From: Candidatus Phosphoribacter hodrii
GTDB taxonomy: Bacteria; Actinomycetota; Actinomycetes; Actinomycetales; Dermatophilaceae
Direction of reading: 5' to 3'
Assembly: GCA_016707175.1 (NCBI GenBank)
Contig: JADJIB010000002.1
Location: forward strand, 876,501 to 940,500
Length of the DNA: 64,000 nt
The translations under genes were made by a program, and so were the position numbers. The notes beneath the pieces were generated by a model, which did no database searches, was not told where the DNA came from, and was given only the letters and a program-made list of their open reading frames with translations. Below are positions 7,288 through 16,546 of the stretch, piece after piece (the stretch's first letter is position 1; each line of letters opens with the position of its first letter).

Positions 7288-8658
7288 GTGAGCATCGATG
7301 TCGACCAACAGCTGTGGCCTGCGCCCGTGGCGCCCGGGCCGTTGGACGCTGTCGTGCGCCTGCCGGGCAGCAAGTCGCTGACCAACCGCTATCTCGTGTT
7401 GGCCGCGTTGGCCGACGGGCCTTCGCGGTTGCGGGCCCCGCTGCGATCTCGCGACACGCTGCTCATGGCCGCGGCCCTCGGCACTCTCGGAGCAGACATC
7501 CGCGACACCGGCGCCCTCGACGCAGTGGCACCCGAAAGCAGCGGTGAGCGGGCGGCATACCCGGTGAGCGACTGGGTCGTCACCCCGGGTGCGGTGCGCG
7601 GGGGCGGGCACCTCGACTGTGGACTGGCCGGCACCGTCATGCGTTTCCTTCCCCCGGTGGCGGCTCTGGCTGACGGGCCGGTGGCCTTCGACGGCGACGC
7701 GGGTGCGCGACGACGACCGATGGGTCCGGTCCTCGACGCCTTGCGAGCCCTGGGCGTCGGTGTGGACGACGACGGCTCGGGCTGTCTGCCGTTCACCGTC
7801 CAGGGGCGGGGGCGCGACGGGGTGCCCGGCGGCGAGGTCACCCTCGACGCCTCGGCGAGCTCGCAGTTCGTGTCGGCGCTGTTGCTGGCGGGCGCCCGCT
7901 ACGACCGCGGGGTGACCATCCATCACGACGGCAAGCCGGTGCCGAGCCAGCCGCACATCGAGATGACGGTGCAGACGCTGCGCGAGGCCGGGGTGGTCGT
8001 CGACGACTCCGACGCCAACACCTGGCGGGTGGCGCCGGGGCCGATCCGCGGTCTGGATGTCGTCATCGAGCCCGACCTGTCCAATGCCGGGCCGTTCCTT
8101 GCCGCCGCCCTCGTGGCCGGCGGGACGGTGCTCGTGCCCGGCTGGCCGGAGCGCACGACACAGGCGGGCGACCTTCTGCGCGAGATCCTCGCCGCCATGG
8201 GGGCGCGGGTGCAGTTGGGCTCCGACGGGCTGCGGGTGACGGGCAGCGGGCCGATCGAGGGCATCGACATCGACCTGCACGAAGCCAGCGAGCTCACCCC
8301 CACCGTCGCCGCGCTCGCCGCACTGGCTGGGTCGCCATCGTGGATCCGAGGAGTCGCCCACATCCGCGGGCACGAGACCGATCGGCTGGCCGCCCTCGAC
8401 ACCGAGTTGAGCGCCCTCGGCACCCAGGTGACCCAGACCGAGGACGGGTTACGGATCGTTCCGGCACCGTTGCGCGGCAATCGGTTCGGCACCTACCACG
8501 ACCACCGTATGGCAACTGCCGGGGCCATTCTCGGGCTGCGCGTCCCGGGTGTCCTTGTCGAGGATGTCGCCACGACGGCCAAGACGCTGCCCGACTTCAC
8601 CGGACGTTGGACGGCGATGTTGGGCGCGAGTCACGGCGGAGCCGAGGGCAACGGGTGA
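7288..8658 (+). CDS. aroA: 3-phosphoshikimate 1-carboxyvinyltransferase (EPSP synthase)
   Basis: Makes EPSP from shikimate-3-phosphate and phosphoenolpyruvate, the sixth step of the shikimate pathway. The PEP/S3P-binding start LPGSKSLTNRYLVLAALADG, the LDCGLAGTVMRF motif, DASASSQFVSALLL, and the C-terminal KTLPDFTGRW are all present. The product of 456 residues is of normal length. The GTG at 7288 starts the protein. The stop overlaps the rsgA start by 4 bp. A dispersed motif copy with its 19-bp extended form lies inside (7543-7561), read there as Ala-Ala-Tyr. Confidence 0.97.
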   Translation: MSIDVDQQLWPAPVAPGPLDAVVRLPGSKSLTNRYLVLAALADGPSRLRAPLRSRDTLLMAAALGTLGADIRDTGALDAVAPESSGERAAYPVSDWVVTPGAVRGGGHLDCGLAGTVMRFLPPVAALADGPVAFDGDAGARRRPMGPVLDALRALGVGVDDDGSGCLPFTVQGRGRDGVPGGEVTLDASASSQFVSALLLAGARYDRGVTIHHDGKPVPSQPHIEMTVQTLREAGVVVDDSDANTWRVAPGPIRGLDVVIEPDLSNAGPFLAAALVAGGTVLVPGWPERTTQAGDLLREILAAMGARVQLGSDGLRVTGSGPIEGIDIDLHEASELTPTVAALAALAGSPSWIRGVAHIRGHETDRLAALDTELSALGTQVTQTEDGLRIVPAPLRGNRFGTYHDHRMATAGAILGLRVPGVLVEDVATTAKTLPDFTGRWTAMLGASHGGAEGNG

Positions 8659-9695
8659 GCTGGGACCACCTCGACGAGTCGGACGTTCGAGTCCGCCCGG
8701 GTCGCGGGTCGCGGCCACGGACGAAGGACCGTCCGGCCCACGGCGACGCCTTGGTGGGCACCGTCGTCACCGTCGATAGGGGCCGCTACGGCGTGCTCAT
8801 GGCGGCCGGGGTCGGCGGGCGCAAGGTCCCCGAACGCATGGTCGTCGCGATGAAGGCCCGCGAGTTGGGGCGCAAGGGAATCGTCGTCGGTGACGACGTC
8901 GGGCTGGTCGGCGACTCCTCCGGACACCCCGATGCCCTCGCCCGGATCGTGCGCGTCGAGCCGCGCCGCACCGTGTTGCGGCGCAGCGCCGACGACACCG
9001 ACCCCATCGAGCGGGTGCTCGTCGCCAACGCCGACCAACTCGTCGTCGTCTCATCCCTCACCGACCCGCCACCGCGGCCCCGGTTGATCGACCGTTGCCT
9101 CGTCGCTGCCTACGACGCCGGGCTGGAGCCGCTGCTCGTCCTCACGAAGGCCGACCTGGTGCCGGCCGACGACTTCATCGGGCAATACGCCCCGCTGGCC
9201 GTGCGCTGCGTCATCACCTCCCGCCGACCCGATCGCACCCTCATCGGCCTCGAAGATGTGCGGGCCCAACTCGCCGGCCGGGTGTCGGTGCTCGTCGGGC
9301 ATTCGGGGGTCGGCAAGTCCACCCTCGTCAACGCGCTCGTCCCTGGAGCCGACCGCAGCGTGGGCCGGGTCAACGACGTCACGGGGCGCGGACGGCATAC
9401 CTCCACGTCGGCCATCGCCCTGCGGCTGCCGAACGATCCGGGGTGGGTGATCGACACGCCAGGGGTGCGCTCCTTCGGGTTGGCGCACGTCGACGTCGCC
9501 CGGATCGTGTCGCACTTCCCCGACCTTGAGCCGGGCACCGAGACCTGCCCGCGAGGCTGCACCCACGACGAACCCGAGTGCGGCCTGGACGAATTCGTTG
9601 CCAACGGCGGCGCGGGCGCCAGCGGCCCGGCTCGCCTCGACTCGTTCCGCCGACTGCTCCGCGCCCGCACCGGCGATGTCGACTCCGACGCCTGA
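8655..9695 (+). CDS. rsgA: Small ribosomal subunit biogenesis GTPase RsgA
   Basis: A circularly permuted GTPase that checks late 30S maturation. After an N-terminal OB-type domain, the G motifs occur in permuted order: LTKADLV (G4), the P-loop GHSGVGKST (G1), then DTPGVRSFGL (G3). The C-terminal zinc module is seen in CPRGCTHDEPEC. The conserved GRGRHTSTS switch segment is present. Product of 346 residues with a GTG start at 8655 overlapping the aroA stop (GTGA). Confidence 0.96.
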   Translation: MSWDHLDESDVRVRPGRGSRPRTKDRPAHGDALVGTVVTVDRGRYGVLMAAGVGGRKVPERMVVAMKARELGRKGIVVGDDVGLVGDSSGHPDALARIVRVEPRRTVLRRSADDTDPIERVLVANADQLVVVSSLTDPPPRPRLIDRCLVAAYDAGLEPLLVLTKADLVPADDFIGQYAPLAVRCVITSRRPDRTLIGLEDVRAQLAGRVSVLVGHSGVGKSTLVNALVPGADRSVGRVNDVTGRGRHTSTSAIALRLPNDPGWVIDTPGVRSFGLAHVDVARIVSHFPDLEPGTETCPRGCTHDEPECGLDEFVANGGAGASGPARLDSFRRLLRARTGDVDSDA

Positions 9696-10440
9696 GGACG
9701 CCGCGGACCGCGAGACGGCGAGCGCCCAGGGATCGGGACTCGCGTCCCACGGGGTCTCCGGCCACCCGAGCACACCAACGGCGCGCTTGGTCGGGGCGCT
9801 GCCCGTCATCGTGGGGTTCATCGCGTTGGCCATCGGCGTGACGGTGACCCAAGAGACCTACGAGTCGGTTCAGTCCGGACGCGGGGCCGCCGCGTTCGAC
9901 GAGCCCGTGCAGGCGTGGATGGTCGCCCATCGCACGCCTTGGCTGGACACGGTGGCGACCTGGTTCACCCACCTGGGCGGCAAGGTCGGGATGACGATCC
10001 TCGCCACCGTCACGGTGGTGGCCCTGGCCCGTCGCTGGCGCACCTGGTCACCGGTGCTCATCATGCTGTGGGCGACGGCGGGGTCGCTGACGTTGACGAC
10101 CCTCGGCAAGACGTTGACCGCCCGAGCGCGTCCCCCGGCGGCGCAGGCGGTGCCGCCGCTCGAGACATCCGCGTCGTTCCCGAGTGGGCACACGCTCAAC
10201 GCCGTCCTCGTGACCAGCATCATCGGATACCTCGTCCTGCTCCATGTGCGCAGCCGGCGGGTGCAGGTGCTCACCTGGTGCGGGTTGGCCCTGTTCGCGA
10301 CCCTCATCGGCCTGTCCCGGATCTACCTCGGCCACCATTGGCTGACCGACGTCATCGCCGGCGCCGCTGTCGGGGGCGCCTGGGCGGCCGCCGTCATCCT
10401 CGGCCATCACCTCTATCTCCGGCTGCGCGCCGACCCCTAG
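9676..10440 (+). CDS. PAP2-family membrane phosphatase
   Basis: A 254-residue protein with about five membrane segments and the three-part phosphatase signature: KTLTARARPP (K..RxRP), SFPSGHTLNA (PSGH) and SRIYLGHHWLTDV (SRxxxxxHxxxD). Such enzymes dephosphorylate lipid phosphates such as undecaprenyl pyrophosphate or phosphatidic acid at the membrane; the actual substrate cannot be told. I chose the ATG at 9676, which overlaps the rsgA end by 20 bp, because the frame upstream of it belongs to rsgA. Confidence 0.9.
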   Translation: MSTPTPEDAADRETASAQGSGLASHGVSGHPSTPTARLVGALPVIVGFIALAIGVTVTQETYESVQSGRGAAAFDEPVQAWMVAHRTPWLDTVATWFTHLGGKVGMTILATVTVVALARRWRTWSPVLIMLWATAGSLTLTTLGKTLTARARPPAAQAVPPLETSASFPSGHTLNAVLVTSIIGYLVLLHVRSRRVQVLTWCGLALFATLIGLSRIYLGHHWLTDVIAGAAVGGAWAAAVILGHHLYLRLRADP

Positions 10441-10474
10441 CCACCACGGTGAGCGGGCGGCATACCTCTAGCCT

Positions 10475-11260
10475 GTGACCGTGAGTTACGACGACGATCT
10501 CCGCCTGGCCCACGTCCTTGCCGATGCCGTCGAGCGGGTGACCATGGCCCGGTTCCGCGCCGAGGACCTGAGGGTCGAGACCAAGCCGGACCTCACCCCG
10601 GTGAGCGATGCCGACCGCGCGGCGGAGGAACTCATCCGCCACCAACTGGCCCGGACCCGCCCGCGCGACGCCGTGGTCGGCGAGGAGTTCGGCACGACCG
10701 GGCATGGCCCGCGCCGCTGGATCGTCGACCCGATCGACGGGACAAAGAACTTCGTCCGCGGAGTCCCCGTGTGGGCCACGCTCATCGCCTTGGTCGACGG
10801 CGACGAGCCCGTCGTCGGGCTGGTCGCCGCCCCCGCTCTCGCCCGCCGGTGGTGGGCGGCCAAGGGAGCCGGGGCGTATGCCGGTCGCAGCCTGTCCGCC
10901 GCCCGTCGCCTGCACGTGTCAGGGGTCTCCGCCCTCGCCGACGCGTCGCTGTCCTATGCCTCATTGGGCGGTTGGTCGGAGATCGACCGACGCGAGGACT
11001 TCCTCGACCTCATGGACGGGTGCTGGCGCACCCGCGCCTATGGCGACTTCTGGTCCTACATGTTGGTGGCCGAAGGGGCGGTTGACATCGCTGCGGAGCC
11101 GTCACTGCAGACCTATGACATGGCTGCCCTCGTGCCGATCGTCACCGAGGCTGGCGGCCGATTCACCGGTCTCGATGGACGGCCCGGGTGTTGGAGCGGC
11201 AACGCCGTCGCCACCAATGGGCTGCTGCACGAGACGGTGCTGGACCTCATCGGCGACTGA
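10475..11260 (+). CDS. hisN: Histidinol-phosphatase of the inositol-monophosphatase family
   Basis: The metal-binding motifs of the family are clear: GEEFG (about 70), WIVDPIDGTKNFVRGVPVW (about 88-106) and the C-terminal YDMAALVPIVTEAGG. In actinobacteria this subfamily (HisN) dephosphorylates histidinol phosphate, and the gene commonly follows aroA and rsgA, as here. A broader inositol-monophosphatase activity cannot be excluded. The GTG at 10475 is the chosen start; a second GTG follows two codons later. A 19-bp extended motif copy (10448-10466) sits in the 34-bp gap before it. Confidence 0.9.
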   Translation: MTVSYDDDLRLAHVLADAVERVTMARFRAEDLRVETKPDLTPVSDADRAAEELIRHQLARTRPRDAVVGEEFGTTGHGPRRWIVDPIDGTKNFVRGVPVWATLIALVDGDEPVVGLVAAPALARRWWAAKGAGAYAGRSLSAARRLHVSGVSALADASLSYASLGGWSEIDRREDFLDLMDGCWRTRAYGDFWSYMLVAEGAVDIAAEPSLQTYDMAALVPIVTEAGGRFTGLDGRPGCWSGNAVATNGLLHETVLDLIGD

Positions 11261-11269
11261 CGGCCGGGG

Positions 11270-11776
11270 TCAGAACAACTCGAGCTGATCCCGTTCGGTC
11301 GCCACGCCCTCCAGGTGCAGGAGGGTCTGCTTGCGAGCCAGCCCACCGGCATACCCGGTCAGCGTGCCGTCCGCCCCGATGACCCGGTGGCACGGCAGCA
11401 CCACGGGGATCGGGTTGGCGCCGTTGGCCGCGCCGACCGCGCGCGAGGCCGACACGGGCAGCCCCAACCGGAGGGCCACCTCGCCGTAGGTCACGGTCGT
11501 GCCGTAGGGGATCAACGCCAACTCGTGCCAGACGGCGCGCTGGAAATCGGTGCCGTGCGGCGCGAGCGGCAGGTCGAACGAGCGCAGCGACCCGGCGAAG
11601 TAGGCCGCCAACTGCCTGGCCGCCTCGACGAGCACCGCTGCCGTCGGCGCCTGCGCTGACGTCGGATCGCTCGCCTCGGGTCGCCCGTCGAACCGAATGG
11701 CGCTCACGGCGACCCCGTCCACGCTCTCGAGCCGCAACGGCCCGATGGGGCTGTCCACGACGAGAGCCGAGCGCAT
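11270..11776 (-). CDS. ogt: Methylated-DNA--protein-cysteine methyltransferase
   Basis: Direct repair protein that takes the methyl group off O6-methylguanine onto its own cysteine. The active site PCHRVIGADG is intact (VLPCHRV at about residue 128), preceded by the DNA-binding helix YGEVALRLGLPVSASRAVG and the Asn hinge AANGANPIPV. 168 residues, normal for the Ogt type. It converges with hisN, with only 9 bp between stops. Confidence 0.95.
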   Translation of the reverse strand: MRSALVVDSPIGPLRLESVDGVAVSAIRFDGRPEASDPTSAQAPTAAVLVEAARQLAAYFAGSLRSFDLPLAPHGTDFQRAVWHELALIPYGTTVTYGEVALRLGLPVSASRAVGAANGANPIPVVLPCHRVIGADGTLTGYAGGLARKQTLLHLEGVATERDQLELF

Positions 11777-11786
11777 GTCGCGCAGC

Positions 11787-13178
11787 CTAGTTGGGCACGA
11801 CCGTCACGTCGCCCCGTCCCAGGGCCTGCACGTCGGCGAGGAAACTCGCTGCGTCGCCAACGAGGACGACCGTCCACCGCCCGTCGATGAACTCCCGGTA
11901 TGCCGCGCCCGCTCGCTCCGCGTCCATCCCGGCGATCTCGACGAGATTGCGACTGGTGAACCCGGTGTCCAACCCGTCGAAAGACAGGCTGGCGGCTTCG
12001 TCGGCGATCGTGTCGGCCGTCGCGTAGCGACTCGGGGCGGTGAGCACGAGGAACTGGGCGGCGTGGTCAACCTCGTCCTGGGTGAAGCCCTCGCGGCCAT
12101 GTTCGAGAACGTCGAGCAGCAGCCGCAGGGCGTCGCCGGTGACCTCCGAACGCACACTCCCGGCGGTGATGAACACGCCACCGCGGCGGCGCGGCCGGAA
12201 GGTCGAGCGGATGCCGTAGGTGTAGCCCTTGTCCTCACGCAGGACCGCGTCGATCCGAGCGGTCGGCGAGCCGCCGACGAGGAATCCGAGCAACGGGTAG
12301 GGGGCCCAGCCGCCGGGATGACGCCGGTCCGGGCCGGGGGCACCGATCATCAGCTCGGTCTGCACCGAGCCGGGCCGATCGACGACGACGATCCGGGCGC
12401 GGTCGTCGGCCCTCGGGGTGACCTGCCAGGGGCCGGGGCTGCGATAGGTGTCGGGGGTCCCCCACCGACCCAGGCTCAGGTCCAACTCGGCCACCACGTC
12501 GAGACCCGCCAGGTCGCCGGCCACGACGACCGTCGCCTCCGCGGGTGCGACGTGCTCGGCGTGGAAGGCGACGACGGCGTCGCGGGTGATAGCTGCGACC
12601 GTCTCGGCGGTGCCGCCGACCGGGCGCGAGGAACGTCCCACTGGCGAATAGAACGTGGCCGCGAACTCCGCCGCCGCGCGGTGCGAGGCGACCGAACGCT
12701 CCTGCTCGATCTCGGCCAGCCGGGTCGAGACCTGGCGCGCCACCTCCTCCGCGGGGAAGGCCGGCTCGGCCAGGCACTGATGCATGAGGTCGAGCCCGTA
12801 GGCCAGGTGATGCTTGGCGACGTCGAGCTCGACCGACAGGCCGGAGTCGCCGACGCCGCACCCGATCGCCACCCCGCGCCGTTCGAGCAGGCGCGCGAAC
12901 TCCACGGAGGTATGCCGCGCGGTCCCCTCATCGAGGGTGCGCGCCATGATGGTGGCGACGCCTTCGAGGTCGCGCGGCTCGACCCGCAACGGCATGGGCA
13001 CCGACAGACGCACCGACAGGACGTACTGTCCGGGCAGGTCATAGGCCAGCCCGGACGCACCGTTGGCCAGCCGGAACCGGGTCGGCACCGGGAGCTCGTA
13101 GGGCTGCGGCACCAGGACGTCGGGGCGGGGTAGCGCGTCCGGGGCGGACATCCGGGTGCGCTGCGGGACCCCGGTCAT
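11787..13178 (-). CDS. M16-family peptidase subunit lacking the zinc motif
   Basis: A 463-residue M16 (pitrilysin/MPP-like) protein. No HxxEH motif is seen where it would be expected near residue 70; the sequence there reads ARTLDEGTARHTS. The C-terminal half has the family's substrate-binding pattern DKGYTYGIRSTFRP (the R..YG loop). This is the typical inactive partner of a heterodimeric M16 pair. Its start overlaps the stop of the catalytic partner by 4 bp, supporting a 1:1 complex. Confidence 0.88.
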   Translation of the reverse strand: MTGVPQRTRMSAPDALPRPDVLVPQPYELPVPTRFRLANGASGLAYDLPGQYVLSVRLSVPMPLRVEPRDLEGVATIMARTLDEGTARHTSVEFARLLERRGVAIGCGVGDSGLSVELDVAKHHLAYGLDLMHQCLAEPAFPAEEVARQVSTRLAEIEQERSVASHRAAAEFAATFYSPVGRSSRPVGGTAETVAAITRDAVVAFHAEHVAPAEATVVVAGDLAGLDVVAELDLSLGRWGTPDTYRSPGPWQVTPRADDRARIVVVDRPGSVQTELMIGAPGPDRRHPGGWAPYPLLGFLVGGSPTARIDAVLREDKGYTYGIRSTFRPRRRGGVFITAGSVRSEVTGDALRLLLDVLEHGREGFTQDEVDHAAQFLVLTAPSRYATADTIADEAASLSFDGLDTGFTSRNLVEIAGMDAERAGAAYREFIDGRWTVVLVGDAASFLADVQALGRGDVTVVPN

Positions 13179-14476
13179 GACAACTCCTCGTCGGCGATAG
13201 GGCCCGGTGCCATGAGGTAGGCGACCACGGCCCGCGACGACGGCTGCAGGTAGCGCGCAGCCGCTGCGCGCACCTCCTCGACGGTCACCGCTCGCACCTG
13301 GGCAAGGAACGTGTTGATGTATGCCGTGTCGTCATGCAGCGCCGCGTAGTGGCTGATGTGGTCGGCCCGGTCGTCGTGGCTGGCCAACGCCGAAAGCCAG
13401 GCACGCTCGGTCTCGGCCACCGCCGACTCCATCTCGATGTCGGTCGGTCCGGTCTCGGCGAAGCGTTCGAGCTCAGCGCAGATGGCGCGCTCGACGTCGG
13501 CGGGGTCGACCCCCGCCGAGATGTCGGCCGAGATCAACCCGAGAGACACACCCCCTGCGAAGCCCAGCGGATGGGCGGTGAGACCAGTGACCAACCGCTC
13601 CTGGCGCACGAGGTGCTCGACCAGTCGAGACGAGGACAGCCCGCCGATGGCATCCATGGCCAGGCCGACCGCGTGAAACTCCGGCGTCGCGTCGGCCGGA
13701 AGCCGGAACGCGAGGTAGAGCCGATCATTGGGCACCGGCTCGGAGCGCTCCAGGCGCACCGGGCCCGTCAGCGGCGCGAGGGGCGGCATACTCCCCTCTG
13801 CGCGGGCGACCGCGGAGGGAGGCAGCGGTCCGAAGTACTTCTCGACGGCAGCGAAGCCGTCCTCCGGAGAAATGTCGCCGACGAGGGTGAGCACCGTGTT
13901 GTTCGGGCCGTAATGCGTGGCGAAGAAGGCGTGGACGTCATCGAGCGTCGCGGCTTCGAGGTCCTCCATCGACCCGATCGTCGGGTGGTGGTAGGGGTGC
14001 CCTTCGGGGAAGAGCGTCGCGTAGACGTCGCGCATCGCATGACCGTAGGGCGCGTTGTCGTAGCGCTGGCGCTTCTCCTCCTTGACGACGTCGCGCTGAT
14101 TGTCGAGGTTCTCCTGGGTGAGCGCGTCGAGCAGTCGACCCTGCCGGTCGGCCTCGAGCCACAGGGCAAGCTCCAACGCCCCCTTGGGGACCGTCTCGAA
14201 GTAGTTCGTCCGGTCGAACCAGGTCGTCGCGTTGAGTCGGCCACCGACGCCCATCAGCGCCGAGAAGTGCTCTCCCGAGGCGACATTCGCCGAGCCCTGA
14301 AACATGAGGTGTTCGAAGAGGTGGGCGAAACCAGTGCGCCCCGGCACCTCGTCGCGCGACCCGACCTTGACCCAGAGGTTGACGGTCACGGATGGCACCG
14401 TGCGGTCCTGCGAAACGATGACGCGCAGGCCGTTGGGCAACGTCCGCTCAGCGATCGGGTAGGCGATGTCGGCCAC
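13175..14476 (-). CDS. M16-family zinc peptidase, catalytic subunit
   Basis: Cytoplasmic zinc metallopeptidase of the M16B type. The inverted zinc motif HLFEH is present in GFAHLFEHLMFQGS at about residue 47-51, and the distal Glu region follows in DNQRDVVKEEKRQRYDNAPY. 433 residues. Together with the inactive partner gene that overlaps it by 4 bp it should form a two-chain protease like mitochondrial processing peptidase. The substrate is unknown. Confidence 0.92.
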   Translation of the reverse strand: MADIAYPIAERTLPNGLRVIVSQDRTVPSVTVNLWVKVGSRDEVPGRTGFAHLFEHLMFQGSANVASGEHFSALMGVGGRLNATTWFDRTNYFETVPKGALELALWLEADRQGRLLDALTQENLDNQRDVVKEEKRQRYDNAPYGHAMRDVYATLFPEGHPYHHPTIGSMEDLEAATLDDVHAFFATHYGPNNTVLTLVGDISPEDGFAAVEKYFGPLPPSAVARAEGSMPPLAPLTGPVRLERSEPVPNDRLYLAFRLPADATPEFHAVGLAMDAIGGLSSSRLVEHLVRQERLVTGLTAHPLGFAGGVSLGLISADISAGVDPADVERAICAELERFAETGPTDIEMESAVAETERAWLSALASHDDRADHISHYAALHDDTAYINTFLAQVRAVTVEEVRAAAARYLQPSSRAVVAYLMAPGPIADEELS

Positions 14477-14545
14477 CCGCAGACCTTATCGGGCGAAAGG
14501 CACCCCCGTGTTCCGGTTGCCGGGGCCCCGCCCAAGCGGGCGCCG

Positions 14546-15091
14546 TCAGCGCAGGGTCGGGGCCGGCCCCAGGTATGCCGTGAGCGCAGCCCTGACGGGG
14601 GCCGACAGGGGCCAGGGAGATCTGGTCGTCGTATCGACGAGGACGACGGTCGTCACGGCGACCGCTGCGATCGGTTCCGCCGGAGACTGGCGAACCTCGG
14701 TGGCGACGTCGAAGGAGGAGCCGCCGACACGGCATACCCAGAGGGTGATGTCCAGCGGCGCAGCGGCGAACCAGAGCTCCCGGCGGTATTCCACGCGGTG
14801 GGCTGCGACGAGCGTCGCGACGTGCGCCGGCGCGTCCGCGAGCAGGCCGACGAGCAGCGGTGCGGCGCCGGGCTCCCCCACGCCGAGCAGGCGGTGGCGG
14901 GCTTCGTCGACGGCCCGCAGGATCTGCAGGTTGTCCAGGTGACCGCTGGCGTTGAGGTCGATGAACCGGACCTGGAAGTCCCAGGAGAAGGTCCGCGGAC
15001 CCTGGGCAGAGCCGACTGTCGAGCCGACTGCAGAGCCGGCTGCCGAGCCGACGGCTGGGTCGTGGCGGGAGTCACCAGGGGCCGGGTCCAT
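14546..15091 (-). CDS. Hotdog-fold acyl-CoA thioesterase
   Basis: A 181-residue 4HBT-type thioesterase. The catalytic segment reads VRFIDLNASGHLDNLQILR, with the Asp in the position that activates water in this family. The first 30 residues contain a low-complexity run of V/AGS(A/T) units encoded by tandem repeats near 15011-15057, probably not part of the fold, so the true start may be internal. It diverges from the membrane protein gene at 15124. Confidence 0.8.
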   Translation of the reverse strand: MDPAPGDSRHDPAVGSAAGSAVGSTVGSAQGPRTFSWDFQVRFIDLNASGHLDNLQILRAVDEARHRLLGVGEPGAAPLLVGLLADAPAHVATLVAAHRVEYRRELWFAAAPLDITLWVCRVGGSSFDVATEVRQSPAEPIAAVAVTTVVLVDTTTRSPWPLSAPVRAALTAYLGPAPTLR

Positions 15092-15123
15092 GCTCGAAAC
15101 CCTAGGCCCTTACCCTGAAGGCC

Positions 15124-15759
15124 ATGACGGCGAGCCCGACGGGCGGCGGTGTGCGCGTGCTGCGTGCGACCACCCTGGCCGTCGTCACGCTGGCTCTCGC
15201 AGCGACGGCTCACGTGCTGGCCGGAGGCGACCTGCCTGGCGTCCTCGCACTCGCCCTCGCTGCCGGTCCCTTGGCGCTCGGAACGGTCCTGCTGACTCGA
15301 CGCCGGCTCTCCCTCGCCGCAGTGTTCGCCTGGCTGGTTCCGGCCGAGATCACCCTCCACGTCTACTTCGGAGCGGCCGCGCCGCACCCACTGGTGCATG
15401 CGCCTGCTGGCGGTCACGTCCACGGCGGCTCCGACGCAGGTATGCCGGTCGCCGGACTTCCCGGCCTCGATCCACTCGCGCAGCCGATCGGGACGACCCC
15501 GCTCGGGCACTCAAGCCTGGCCATGCTCGGCGCGCATGCCCTCGCCACCGTGGTCACCGGCCTGGCCCTCAGCCATGGCGAGCGCGTCCTCTGGCTGCTG
15601 TGGGAGTCACTCAGACCTGCCCTGGCCCTCGACCCCGTGCCGCCGGTGCCGAGCCCGGCCCCTGCGGCCCTGGCACCAGTCACGCGGCGGTGCTCCTCGG
15701 TGTTCCTGTGCTCGCCGCACCCTCGCGGGCCTCCGACGCGCCGACCCGCGGTCGCGTAG
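15124..15759 (+). CDS. Membrane protein of unknown function next to a copper chaperone gene
   Basis: A 211-residue protein with about four hydrophobic segments (residues 13-33, 36-56, 61-80, 137-155) and a His/Gly-rich loop HPLVHAPAGGHVHGG between the third and fourth that could bind metal. The C-terminal 45 residues are rich in Pro, Arg and Cys and look disordered. I do not recognise a named family. It lies in the same orientation as a PCuAC copper chaperone and a Dyp peroxidase gene, so a role in copper or redox handling at the membrane is plausible but unproven. Confidence 0.7.
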   Translation: MTASPTGGGVRVLRATTLAVVTLALAATAHVLAGGDLPGVLALALAAGPLALGTVLLTRRRLSLAAVFAWLVPAEITLHVYFGAAAPHPLVHAPAGGHVHGGSDAGMPVAGLPGLDPLAQPIGTTPLGHSSLAMLGAHALATVVTGLALSHGERVLWLLWESLRPALALDPVPPVPSPAPAALAPVTRRCSSVFLCSPHPRGPPTRRPAVA

Positions 15760-15901
15760 CGCGTGATCAGCGCCGAACCCATCGCCTGGTTCACCGCCGT
15801 CCCGACGGCACCCTCCACCTTTGCCCTTCCTCGGCGCCGAGGCGTCCCCCGCCGCGCCTGAAGGACCTTCCCTTCCCTCTGTCAGACAAGGACCAATTCC
15901 G

Positions 15902-16546
15902 TTGAGCAATCACACGATTCGAGCAGTCACCGCGCTTGCCGCCCTCTCCGTGGCCCTGGGCCTGGGGGCCTGCGGCACCACCACCGCGACCAACCCCGTC
16001 GGCGCCGCAGCGAGCACCGCAGCGGGCACGGCCGCGTCGACAGCACCCGGCAGCGCGGCGAAAGCGACCGGGCAGGCGGCCTCCGCGCAGGTCGCCGACG
16101 CCTGGGTCAAGGCGGTCGACACCGGCATGACCGGGGCGTTCTTCGTCCTCAAGAACACCGGCTCCACACCGATCCACCTCCTGTCCGCGAGCAGCCCGAT
16201 CAGCCCGATGATGCAGATGCACGAGACGGTCATGGGCACCGGCGGCGCCATGGCCATGCAGGAGAAGCCGGGCGGCTTCACCATTCCGGCCGGCGGCTCG
16301 CACGAGTTCAAGGCCGGCGGTGACCACGTGATGTTCATGGGCGTCAGCACGGCGGTGAAGTCGGGGACGACGGTGACCTTCACCCTCGCCTTCGAGGACG
16401 GCTCCACCCTTCCGGTGACGGCAGAGGTGCGGACCTTCACAGGCGCCAAGGAGACCTACGTCCCCGGCGCAACGACGGGCACGAACTCCATGCCCGGCAT
16501 GACACCAACCCCGGGCACGTCTGGGACGACGGCTTCTCATGGCTAG
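15902..16546 (+). CDS. PCuAC-family periplasmic copper chaperone lipoprotein
   Basis: Extracytoplasmic copper chaperone (formerly DUF461). The signal peptide ends in a lipobox (LGLGAC), so it should be membrane-anchored outside the cell. The copper motif is visible: MMQMHETVM, then MAMQE, then GDHVMFMGV, matching the H-M...M...H-x-M pattern. I propose the TTG at 15902 as start because it gives a complete lipoprotein signal (LSNHTIRAVTALAALSVALG) with an AAGGA site 9 bp upstream; longer frames would bury the signal. The end overlaps the next gene by 8 bp. The C-terminal tail is low-complexity Thr/Gly/Pro. Confidence 0.88.
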   Translation: MSNHTIRAVTALAALSVALGLGACGTTTATNPVGAAASTAAGTAASTAPGSAAKATGQAASAQVADAWVKAVDTGMTGAFFVLKNTGSTPIHLLSASSPISPMMQMHETVMGTGGAMAMQEKPGGFTIPAGGSHEFKAGGDHVMFMGVSTAVKSGTTVTFTLAFEDGSTLPVTAEVRTFTGAKETYVPGATTGTNSMPGMTPTPGTSGTTASHG